From NCBI GenBank assembly GCA_002304925.1, contig DBPT01000024.1, forward strand, positions 1-64,000: DNA of 64,000 nt, written 5' to 3'. The notes under the pieces were generated by a model. It was not told the origin of the DNA. It worked only from the letters and a program-made list of their open reading frames with translations, and searched no databases. The position numbers and the translations under genes are program-made. Source of the stretch: Prolixibacteraceae bacterium UBA1413. Lineage in GTDB: Bacteria > Bacteroidota > Bacteroidia > Bacteroidales > Prolixibacteraceae. Positions 7,705 through 14,977 of this stretch are shown piece by piece; the stretch's first letter is position 1, and every line of letters starts with the position of its first letter.

Positions 7705-8128
7705 TCATTCCCGTAATTCCGGCAATCTCCTCAAACTCCATCTGTTCCAGATCCCGAAGTAGTATCACCGTTCGCTGCTGGTCCGGAAGCCTGGCAATCA
7801 ATTCCCTGACCAGGACATCAGTGTCCCTTCTCTCCCAAAGACTTCCATCATCCGATGCCCGGGCATTCATCCTGACTTCCGCCTCCTGGTTCATCGGGAT
7901 CAACCGCGACCCCCTGACCTTATCTAGACACCGGTTCCGGATCCTCCGCATCAAAAAAGCTTCAAGGTTGTCAATCCTCGTCAGGTGATCCCGCTTTTCC
8001 CATAATTTCATCAGAACATCCTGCACTGCATCCCGGGCATCTTCCCGGTCCTTCAGAAAACTACCCGCAAAACGGGACAACCTATTTTTCAGCGGCAATA
8101 CCTTCTCTGTAAATTCATCGATCTCCAT
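7676..8128 (-). pseudogene. ECF RNA polymerase sigma factor, truncated in region 4
   Basis: 150 codons of an ECF sigma-70 factor. Region 2 is complete (FLKDREDARDAVQDVLMKLW, with the usual linker after it) and region 4 begins well (LIARLPDQQRTVILLRDLEQ, FEEIAGITGMNV). The reading then ends in VLVPAAV instead of the DNA-recognition helix of the family (typically R-V-x-L-S-R-A-R). Without that helix the protein could not recognise a -35/-33 element. The break coincides with the start of the next remnant, as expected for a deletion. An intact sigma gene of similar type is at 36672. Confidence 0.75.
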
Positions 8129-8317
8129 GGTTCCCGTTTCCCGTTGTCCTGTTTTAAACTCACCACGGCAGAGCCTGCAATGAAACCAATCCCCCCAGGG
8201 AAATGTCCTGTTTCCCGTTCACATCTTCCGTACACTCCCCGGAATCTAAAGGTAAGACGTTTGGCTGGCCTTTTCATTATAAAAAAAAGTTTAATTTTAG
8301 TGATTAAATTTCCGGCT

Positions 8318-9004
8318 ATGACCAACAAAGAATACCGTGAGTCCCTGATGGAGGCTTACGTCATCAAATCGACAGTGAAGCAGCAGGTTTTCGCCAATAC
8401 TGCCGAATCATTTCTGATCCTTAAAAAAGTACTCCGACAACTCGAAAAGGACTATATAAATGTTCTGAAAGGGAAGATCCCCGACAATGCGTTGCCCCGA
8501 TACCAGGAAAAAGGGCCTTTTGAAATGGATTTCCAGGTGGGAGAAGACTTGTTGCTCTTCAGTATGCACTCCAACGTTTTTGAGTTCGATAACAAACACC
8601 CGATCAACCAGATAAAATATGTTCAGGACGATCCTCTGCGCAGCTATTGCGGCATGGTCATGATCTACAACTTCCTCGCCGACTCCTTCAAATACAACCG
8701 TATCAATGACCTGGGATACATGATCGCCCGAATATTCATCAACAAGGACAAACACTTTTTTGTGGAAGGCAAACGTCAGACCGGGGAATTAATGAAGGAT
8801 TTTGCCGTGGATACTATTTCCCCGGGCATTCTACGCGAAATCGTTGAAACGGCAATTGAATACTCGGTTCAGTTTGACCTGCTTGTGCCTCCGTATGAAC
8901 AGGTAAAAATCGCAACGGTCGACCAGATGATGGAAAAGATCAGCCACTCAAAGATGACCACCGGCAAACGGTTGGGATTCGGTTTCCGCACCGACGACGT
9001 GTGA
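8318..9004 (+). CDS. Conserved Bacteroidota protein of unknown function
   Basis: 228 residues from ATG 8318; the frame is open further upstream, but that part runs through the promoter region of the divergent sigma remnant and looks non-coding. No signal peptide or membrane helix is visible. The protein has a helical N-terminus (KQQVFANTAESFLILKKVLR) and a mixed centre (DFQVGEDLLLFSMHSNVFEF, YCGMVMIYNFLADSF) that I associate with uncharacterised cytoplasmic proteins of Bacteroidales, without being able to name a family. It is followed by pepT on the same strand after 85 bp. Function unknown. Confidence 0.75.
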   Translation: MTNKEYRESLMEAYVIKSTVKQQVFANTAESFLILKKVLRQLEKDYINVLKGKIPDNALPRYQEKGPFEMDFQVGEDLLLFSMHSNVFEFDNKHPINQIKYVQDDPLRSYCGMVMIYNFLADSFKYNRINDLGYMIARIFINKDKHFFVEGKRQTGELMKDFAVDTISPGILREIVETAIEYSVQFDLLVPPYEQVKIATVDQMMEKISHSKMTTGKRLGFGFRTDDV

Positions 9005-9013
9005 TGTCGCAAT

Positions 9014-9032
9014 CCCCGCCTTGAGGCGCCCC
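9014..9032. repeat. Short GC palindrome resembling the one at 5353
   Basis: CCCCGCC-TTGA-GGCGCCCC, in the gap between the unknown gene and pepT, shares the CGC-TTGA-GCG core with the palindrome at 5353-5368. It may be a REP-like dispersed element or a weak transcription pause site. Only two copies were noticed in the window. Confidence 0.4.
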
Positions 9033-9089
9033 TAGGTTTTAACCTATCCCATCACCTTCCCGTATAAGAAAGTTAAAAACCCTTATGTT

Positions 9090-10331
9090 ATGAAAGATAT
9101 CCTGACAGAACGGTTTATCCGCTATGCCCGGGAACATACCACCTCCGACCCGAAAAGCGACACTTTCCCGAGTACCCCGCGACAGATGAAATTTGCGGTG
9201 ATCCTCGCGGAAGAACTGATCCGGCTCGGACTGAATGATGTGGAATTCGACCGGAACGGTTATGTCACTGCCACCATCCCGGCAAACATTCCAAACGAAA
9301 CTCCCACGGTGGGATTTATTGCTCATATGGACACCAGTCCCGATTTCAGCGGTGAAAATGTGCAACCCCGGATCATTCAGAATTACGACGGGGGCAACAT
9401 TCTCCTGAATGGCGATACGAACAGGATCCTCAGCCCCGGCGAGTTCCCCGAAATCAGGCAGTACACCGGGCAATCCCTGATTGTCGCCGGAGGGAATACC
9501 CTTTTGGGGGCCGACGACAAGGCCGGAATTGCCGAAATCGTAACCGCCGCCGAAATTCTGATTACCAGACGCGATATCCCACACGGCAGGATCAGGCTTT
9601 GCTTCACCCCCGACGAGGAGATCGGCCGCGGCGCCGACCGCTTCGACGTACAGAAATTCGGCGCTGACTTCGCCTTTACCCTCGACGGCGGGGAACTTGG
9701 GGAACTGGAATATGAGAATTTCAACGCCGCCCTGGCAACCATTACCATCCGGGGAAAAAGCGTACACCCCGGAACCGCCAAGGGGAAAATGGTCAATGCC
9801 CTCCTGGTGGCCCACCGGATCACTGCCCAGCTCCCGCCCCATGAACGCCCCGAACATACAGAAGGTTATGAAGGATTCTTTCACCTGGCGGAACTCTCGG
9901 GTACCGTCGCAGAAGCCCGGCAGGAGTTTCTCATCAGGGACCACGACAGCGTAAAATTCCGGCAGAAAAAAGAAATCTTCAAAGCCATCGCCAACCAGCT
10001 TAACACAGAATATGGTTACCAGGCTGTCCACATTCATCTCAGGGACCAGTATTTCAACATGAAAGAGAAAATAGAACCTGTCATGGAGGTGGTGGAACTG
10101 GCAAAACAAGCCATGAGGGAAGCGGGAGTCACACCGAAAATCATCCCCATCCGCGGGGGTACCGACGGGGCACGCCTCTCCTGGATGGGACTCCCCTGCC
10201 CCAACATCTTTACCGGGGGACATAACTTCCACAGCCCTTATGAGTTCATCCCCATTCCCTCGATGGTCAAAGCCACAGAAGTCATCCTGAACATCTGCCG
10301 GATGGCACCCGCTCTCAGGTTTCCGTTATGA
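9090..10331 (+). CDS. pepT: Peptidase T (tripeptide aminopeptidase)
   Basis: A 413-residue M20-family zinc aminopeptidase that removes the N-terminal residue of tripeptides in the cytoplasm. All expected metal and catalytic positions are present: H79 and D81 in AHMDTSPD, D142 in LLGADDKAG, the E176-E177 pair in TPDEEIGRGAD, D199 in FTLDGGELG, and the late His in GHNFHSPYEF. GGTDGARLS near residue 350 is also diagnostic of PepT. Length is normal for the family (about 410). The downstream tilS begins 50 bp later on the same strand. There is a long open frame antisense to it that I consider non-coding. Confidence 0.95.
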   Translation: MKDILTERFIRYAREHTTSDPKSDTFPSTPRQMKFAVILAEELIRLGLNDVEFDRNGYVTATIPANIPNETPTVGFIAHMDTSPDFSGENVQPRIIQNYDGGNILLNGDTNRILSPGEFPEIRQYTGQSLIVAGGNTLLGADDKAGIAEIVTAAEILITRRDIPHGRIRLCFTPDEEIGRGADRFDVQKFGADFAFTLDGGELGELEYENFNAALATITIRGKSVHPGTAKGKMVNALLVAHRITAQLPPHERPEHTEGYEGFFHLAELSGTVAEARQEFLIRDHDSVKFRQKKEIFKAIANQLNTEYGYQAVHIHLRDQYFNMKEKIEPVMEVVELAKQAMREAGVTPKIIPIRGGTDGARLSWMGLPCPNIFTGGHNFHSPYEFIPIPSMVKATEVILNICRMAPALRFPL

Positions 10332-10381
10332 CAAAGGCGGAATTTGTAGTAGTTTTGCTTTTATAAAGATCAATATTTCCC

Positions 10382-11707
10382 ATGATTGACCGATTCCGCA
10401 GTTTCCTTATCAGTAACCGGCTGCTGCCTCCAGAAGGGAAAGTACTGCTGGCCGTCAGCGGAGGAGTGGATTCCATGGTAATGTGGGACCTCTTTCATTC
10501 CATCGGAATTGATTACGGCATCATCCACTGCAACTTCTCCCTCCGCGGAGCGGAATCCGACGGCGACGAAGACCTCATCAGGGACCTGGCCGCCGACCTC
10601 GCTGCGCAACTCTATGTCAAAAAATTCGATACCCTGGAGTATGCCCGCATGAAAGGAATCTCAGTCGAGATGGCCGCCCGGGAACTCCGCTATGCATGGT
10701 TCGGAGAAGTCCAAACTTCCGAAGGGTATGACGTTGTCGCCACCGCACACCACCAGGATGACCTGATCGAAACTTTCTTCATTAACCTGATCCGGAAAAC
10801 AGGAATCAAAGGAATTACCGGCTTCCGCGAAAAATCGGGAACCCTGATTCGTCCTCTCCTCTTCACCAACCGCAGGGAAATCGAAGCCTGGGCCGCCGCC
10901 CGGAAAGTGCCCTATCGCCATGACCACACCAACAGCGAAGTCGTTTTCCAGCGAAACTACATCCGTCATGAGATCATCCCCCGTCTCGAATCCCTGAATC
11001 CCGGCTTCCGCCAAAACCTGGGCGAAACCATGACCAACCTGCGGCAGGTGGAGGATTTTTATCAGACGGAAGTAAAACGTCAAATCAACAAAATCACCGT
11101 CCCCGAGACAACCGAGCAAGAGATCTTCATCTCTCAACTGCTGAAACTTCCGCACCCCAAACAGGTGCTTTTTGAATGGATGAGCTGTTATGGATTCAAT
11201 CCTTCCGTTATCGAGTCTGTATGGACATCCCTCGGAACAGAACCTGGAAAACGATTCTTTTCATCCACACACCGCCTTGTAATCGATCGCAATAAACTAA
11301 TTATCAATATCATATCCGAAGAGGCAGACCTATTGTTTTACATCAGCGGCAATGAAGAGGAAATCACACACCCCATTCACCTGAAACTGGAAAGACGCCC
11401 CGCTTCGCAATTTGAAATCATCAGTGACCCGGCTGTGGCCTGCCTTGACGCACAACACCTCGATTTTCCCCTCATCATCCGAAAATGGAAACCCGGTGAA
11501 TATTTCCAACCCCTGGGAATGAGCGGATTGAAAAAAATCAGCGATTTCTTTATCGACGAAAAACTCTCCCTCCCCGAGAAGGAGCAGACCTGGATCCTAT
11601 ACAGCAACAACAAAGTAGTTTGGATCATCGGCCAACGCATCGACCACCGCTTCCGGATCACCCCCAAGACCCAAGAAGTTTTACTGGTCAGATTGCTGAA
11701 CCAATAA
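10382..11707 (+). CDS. tilS: tRNA(Ile)-lysidine synthetase
   Basis: A 441-residue TilS, which attaches lysine to C34 of tRNA-Ile(CAU), converting it to AUA decoding; it is normally essential. The PP-loop ATP site SGGVDS is at residues 26-31, followed by the typical IIHCNFSLRG, ATAHHQDDLIETF and RNYIRHEIIPRL segments. The C-terminal domain (RKWKPGEYFQPLGM, KKISDFFIDEKL) matches the long form of the enzyme. A candidate -7 element TAGTTTTG lies 25 bp before the start. A perfect hairpin terminator follows at 11897. Confidence 0.96.
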   Translation: MIDRFRSFLISNRLLPPEGKVLLAVSGGVDSMVMWDLFHSIGIDYGIIHCNFSLRGAESDGDEDLIRDLAADLAAQLYVKKFDTLEYARMKGISVEMAARELRYAWFGEVQTSEGYDVVATAHHQDDLIETFFINLIRKTGIKGITGFREKSGTLIRPLLFTNRREIEAWAAARKVPYRHDHTNSEVVFQRNYIRHEIIPRLESLNPGFRQNLGETMTNLRQVEDFYQTEVKRQINKITVPETTEQEIFISQLLKLPHPKQVLFEWMSCYGFNPSVIESVWTSLGTEPGKRFFSSTHRLVIDRNKLIINIISEEADLLFYISGNEEEITHPIHLKLERRPASQFEIISDPAVACLDAQHLDFPLIIRKWKPGEYFQPLGMSGLKKISDFFIDEKLSLPEKEQTWILYSNNKVVWIIGQRIDHRFRITPKTQEVLLVRLLNQ

Positions 11708-11896
11708 TCCTCTTCCCCGGAACTTCTTTCAAGGGCTTCCCTGCTGACGGCGCCCAGCATACTTTGCATGGAAGTCACCACAAGGGATACCAAATCCGGA
11801 TCGTTATACAAAACAGGAGTTTGGTTTTCGCCAAATACCAGATCGGGCATTTTGTCCGAGGAAAGAGTTGATGAAAGGGTGATGCCTGAAGCAAAA
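11708..11896. other. Unassigned stretch between tilS and its terminator
   Basis: About 190 bp follow the tilS stop before the hairpin. The plus strand holds nothing. On the minus strand an open frame from ATG 11904 runs through the gap and into tilS antisense; its first 60 codons (for example LVFGENQTPVLYNDPDLV) look somewhat protein-like but match nothing I recognise, and the start sits inside the terminator stem. It may be a fragment of a lost gene. Confidence 0.3.
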
Positions 11897-11928
11897 AAAA
11901 TCACCGCATAGTTGTACGCGGTGATTTT
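11897..11928. terminator. Bidirectional hairpin terminator between tilS and the 12008 gene
   Basis: AAAATCACCGC (11897-11907) and GCGGTGATTTT (11918-11928) form a perfect 11-bp stem with a 10-nt loop. A-run and T-run flanks on both sides fit intrinsic termination from either direction, as expected between convergent genes. Confidence 0.85.
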
Positions 11929-12007
11929 CTAAGCTTGTCTGAATTTAATTGTTTACATGTTCATGGTGGTTAGCAGCTTCATTCTCATGGGAAAAAACAG
12001 AACTCTT

Positions 12008-12376
12008 TTAATAGGCAGTCTGCATTTTAATTTCCAGATGTGTCCCATCCCTGCCGGGATTGAATTTATGCACTTCATTCCGGTTATAGGAAATAAAAGT
12101 GGCGGTAAGATCATATTCTCCCGGTTTAACATTCTCAAACCTGAAAACGCCGTCGAAATCAGTGTAGGCCTTCATGTCGCTTCCCTCCAGGGCCACCTTG
12201 ACTCCCGTCAGGGCTTCACCGGTCGTCTGGTCTGTGACCTTCCCGGTAATTACCATTGCTGAAGATTCAACAGAGACAGGAACAGGCTCCTTTTTGATTT
12301 CAACCCCTTTGTCGTTGCCGGCAAAAACTACCGTAGCAAATAACAGCAACTGTAACAAAATGATCAGTTTCTTCAT
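12008..12376 (-). CDS. Exported carboxypeptidase-regulatory-like domain protein
   Basis: 122 residues: a clear signal peptide (MKKLIILLQLLLFATVVFAG), a short linker and a single beta-sandwich domain of the carboxypeptidase D regulatory type (ITGKVTDQTTGEALTGVKV, TDFDGVFRFENVKPGEYDL). The same domain occurs at the N-terminus of Bacteroidota TonB receptors such as the one at 14978. Here it stands alone and ends in a short tail, so it is probably a small periplasmic or surface protein. The role is unknown. It converges with tilS; upstream is the terminator of the next gene. Confidence 0.75.
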   Translation of the reverse strand: MKKLIILLQLLLFATVVFAGNDKGVEIKKEPVPVSVESSAMVITGKVTDQTTGEALTGVKVALEGSDMKAYTDFDGVFRFENVKPGEYDLTATFISYNRNEVHKFNPGRDGTHLEIKMQTAY

Positions 12377-12460
12377 GACTTTTCAGTTTTTTATACTACA
12401 AAAATCATCTTTAACTGTTACATGATGGTCGCAAACTTGTTACAAAATAGTTAAAAAACA

Positions 12461-12499
12461 ACAAGGGGAGCATCCTGTTACCAGGAGGACTCCCCTTGT
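12461..12499 (-). terminator. Strong hairpin terminator after the MORN-repeat gene
   Basis: ACAAGGGGAG (12461-12470) pairs with CTCCCCTTGT (12490-12499), with an inner TCCTG/CAGGA stem. On the minus strand the stem is followed by a run of T, matching an intrinsic terminator for the gene ending at 12588. Confidence 0.85.
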
Positions 12500-12587
12500 C
12501 ATTTATTCTCCTTACGAGTTTTGATACTACGGTTAACAATTATCCCGACCGGAATTAACTATCTGTTTTTCAATTAGAAACCAATCA

Positions 12588-13046
12588 TCAATAGGCTCTT
12601 GTATTGACCACTTCCCCCCGATCGTTATAATTCTTCCAGATTCCTGTTTTTTCACCTTTCTTGTAATGCATTTCGTAAATCAGGATTCCTTCATCGCTCC
12701 ACACCAGCCACTCTCCATGTTTCTTGCCTTTCCGGTAGCCTGCCTCCCCCACTTTTACACCCTTTTCATTCCAGGTCGTCCACACGCCATCCATCTCATT
12801 CTTCCGGTAGTGCCTTATTTCATTCAGCTGCCCGTTCTCGAACCATACTCTGAACAAACCGTCCTTTTTCCCCTTTTTAAAAGAAGACTCCATCTTCACC
12901 GTTTCGTTGTCGTAATGGGTCACTGTTTTCCCGGTATAGGGTTTCCCCCCGGAATAACAGATCCCGTCGACTTCAGTCACCTCCTGGCTCAAGCCGGTTA
13001 AGGCAAAACAGATAACAAATCCTACAAGCACTAACAGTTTTCTCAT
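12588..13046 (-). CDS. Exported MORN-repeat (YwqK-like) protein
   Basis: 152 residues from ATG 13046; an in-frame upstream ATG at 13061 is less likely because the signal peptide starts with MRKLLVLVGFVICFALTG. The mature part consists of MORN_2-type repeats of about 22-24 residues: SSFKKGKKDGLFRVWFENG, YRKNEMDGVWTTWNEKG, YRKGKKHGEWLVWSDEG and YKKGEKTGIWKNYNDRG. Proteins with this layout are often labelled antitoxin YwqK, but no toxin partner is next to it, so that name should not be taken as function. Probably periplasmic or outer-membrane-associated. Confidence 0.8.
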   Translation of the reverse strand: MRKLLVLVGFVICFALTGLSQEVTEVDGICYSGGKPYTGKTVTHYDNETVKMESSFKKGKKDGLFRVWFENGQLNEIRHYRKNEMDGVWTTWNEKGVKVGEAGYRKGKKHGEWLVWSDEGILIYEMHYKKGEKTGIWKNYNDRGEVVNTRAY

Positions 13047-13215
13047 AAACAACAGACACAATTTAGATCGGTGAACTCACCGGGATTCTTAGTTGCCGGT
13101 GTGCCCGGGAACAAAAATAATCAAATAATGGACTTAATATGGTCAATGAACTGATATTGATTTGCAGAGGGTGTATTCCCTTTCGGCCTGGCCCCGAAGG
13201 GCTGCAATGCCCTAT

Positions 13216-14847
13216 TTATTGAGCTAGAATTTTCAGGGTTTTGTTCTCCTGTGGGGTGATCAGCCTGACCAGGTACAATCCCTTTGGAAGGTTTTCGGCA
13301 TCAAAGGTAAAATGATGCATACCAGCCATCAATACACCTGAATGGAGCAGGGTCACCTCAGCACCTGACATATTGTACACCACCAGAGTTCCATTGGTTT
13401 TCCCCGACACGTTGACCTCAATGTTAGCAGACCCTATGAAGGGATTAGGATAGCTGCGAAGTGTCAACGATCCTTCCTTCATCGAAATTAACTTTGAGCT
13501 GGTCAGCACCCAGTAAGAGGCGTTGAAGACTGGTGAGCCGGCCTGGGGCTGGAAGTTGGGGGCTGCCAGGTTGAACGGGTCGGCAATTTTCGCTTCGGCA
13601 TCGCTGACCAGCATCCTGTTCTTACGCGCTTCCGCCAGAAACCAGCTCTCCACCTCAGCTTCTGTCATCACCGAGGCATCCCCGTATTTCTTCCCGTAAA
13701 TGCCTCCCAAAATATTGTTTTTCACAGCCAACTCATCCGACACCGCTGCATTGTGGGTAAAACTCGACTCCAGCCTTACACCCTTGCCCCATCCCAGGAA
13801 CAACGAATTATAGATCGACAACCGGCTTGCCCGGCGGATACGCATCGCCGCTCCATCCTTGTGATTCTGGGGATTCCCCGCCCAAGTCGCCTGGTCCTTC
13901 GAGGCACCAAAGGCACTGATGTTGCTGAAGATCGCTTTGGTCACCGGAGTCAGCTCCGTGCCGCTGCTGTTGTTATCCGACTCAAAAGCATTCGCCGTGT
14001 CGGTATCCACAATCGAAGGATCACGCAGGATCAACCCGAACTGCACCATTCCCGAAAATCCGTTGTCGGTGTCAAAATCATCATCTTCAGTCTTGTAGCT
14101 GATCAGGTATTTCGCGTTTACCGATCCACCGAACCACTCAAAACCGTCATCACCCGAATAGGAAACCTGCACGTATTCAATCCGGGTGCCGCTCCCCACC
14201 GAATTCAGAGTCAGTCCGTTTACCTCGCTCCCCGTAGCCACTTCATATCCCGGAAACTCAATGCGAATATAGGTCAGCACCCCTGAATTGTCTTCATTGT
14301 TGCTGCCCCCATATTCGGAACCAATACCACCTTCGGCAACTCCCGTGCCACCCGGAAGATTGTTGATCCCGTACCCGTTGATCACCAGGCCGCCCCAGTC
14401 GCTGTTGGCCCTGAAACCAGCCCCCTGCAAAGAGGTGAATACGATGGGCTGGGCCTTGGTGCCCGCAGCCATGATCTTACCGCCCCGTTCTATGGACAGC
14501 ACACTCTTGTTGGTCGCCCTGATCAACGTCCCGGGTAAAATCGTCAGCGTGGCGCCGGCATCAACAAACACCCATCCGTCGAGCTTGACAATTCCGCTCC
14601 AGGTTTCATCGGCGGCAATGTGAACTCCCCCAGCGCGCGTAAACTGCCCGTTCCCCTTGGTCACCGTCGGTGTCCCGTAATCTGTGTTCACCGGATCCCA
14701 GTTGGCCCAACCTTCCGTCCAATCGTTCACTCCGTCAAAAGCACCTACATAACTAACCTTCTGAAAGAAGGCATGATTGATATTCTGCGCTGTGCCATTC
14801 ACAACCACAGCAATCATCACAATAGTAACAAGTAAAATTTTTTTCAT
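13216..14847 (-). CDS. Secreted beta-helix protein with T9SS type A sorting domain
   Basis: 543 residues with a signal peptide (KKILLVTIVMIAVVVNGTAQ), a long central region with repeated small beta-strand turns (GGKIMAAGTKAQPIVFTSL, YIRIEFPG, IEYVQVSYSGDDGFEWFGG) and a C-terminal sorting domain. The last part begins with SYPNPF and ends LYLVRLITPQENKTLKILAQ, as in T9SS type A cargo. Such proteins cross the outer membrane through the type IX system and are cleaved or attached at the surface. The gene is just downstream of a TonB receptor on the same strand (about 130 bp gap), so the two probably work together, for example in capturing a nutrient. The gldD/gldE genes in the window fit with a T9SS host. 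Confidence 0.85.
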   Translation of the reverse strand: MKKILLVTIVMIAVVVNGTAQNINHAFFQKVSYVGAFDGVNDWTEGWANWDPVNTDYGTPTVTKGNGQFTRAGGVHIAADETWSGIVKLDGWVFVDAGATLTILPGTLIRATNKSVLSIERGGKIMAAGTKAQPIVFTSLQGAGFRANSDWGGLVINGYGINNLPGGTGVAEGGIGSEYGGSNNEDNSGVLTYIRIEFPGYEVATGSEVNGLTLNSVGSGTRIEYVQVSYSGDDGFEWFGGSVNAKYLISYKTEDDDFDTDNGFSGMVQFGLILRDPSIVDTDTANAFESDNNSSGTELTPVTKAIFSNISAFGASKDQATWAGNPQNHKDGAAMRIRRASRLSIYNSLFLGWGKGVRLESSFTHNAAVSDELAVKNNILGGIYGKKYGDASVMTEAEVESWFLAEARKNRMLVSDAEAKIADPFNLAAPNFQPQAGSPVFNASYWVLTSSKLISMKEGSLTLRSYPNPFIGSANIEVNVSGKTNGTLVVYNMSGAEVTLLHSGVLMAGMHHFTFDAENLPKGLYLVRLITPQENKTLKILAQ

Positions 14848-14977
14848 GTTTCTGTTTTTTTGTTTCTGATTATTTGATAAGAACTGATTTTTTCAATATT
14901 CTTTATCTGTTCTCTCTGCTCTTTTATCACTTATGACTAAAGACTTACGATTTAAGATTCTTTGTATTCTGATCTTC

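Noticed and set aside
9039..10232. 397-codon open frame on the minus strand
   Set aside because: Antisense to pepT, which has all catalytic residues. No domain or signal in the antisense product.
11377..11904. 175-codon minus-strand frame
   Set aside because: Most of it is antisense to tilS, and its ATG lies in a terminator stem. The first 60 codons outside tilS are noted as unassigned but not called a gene.
12588..13046. Toxin-antitoxin system based on the YwqK label
   Set aside because: The protein is exported and made of MORN repeats; no toxin gene is next to it.
13179..13202. Hairpin CCCTTTCGG...CCGAAGGG after the T9SS protein gene
   Set aside because: The stem is imperfect and no T-run follows on the minus strand, so I did not call a terminator.
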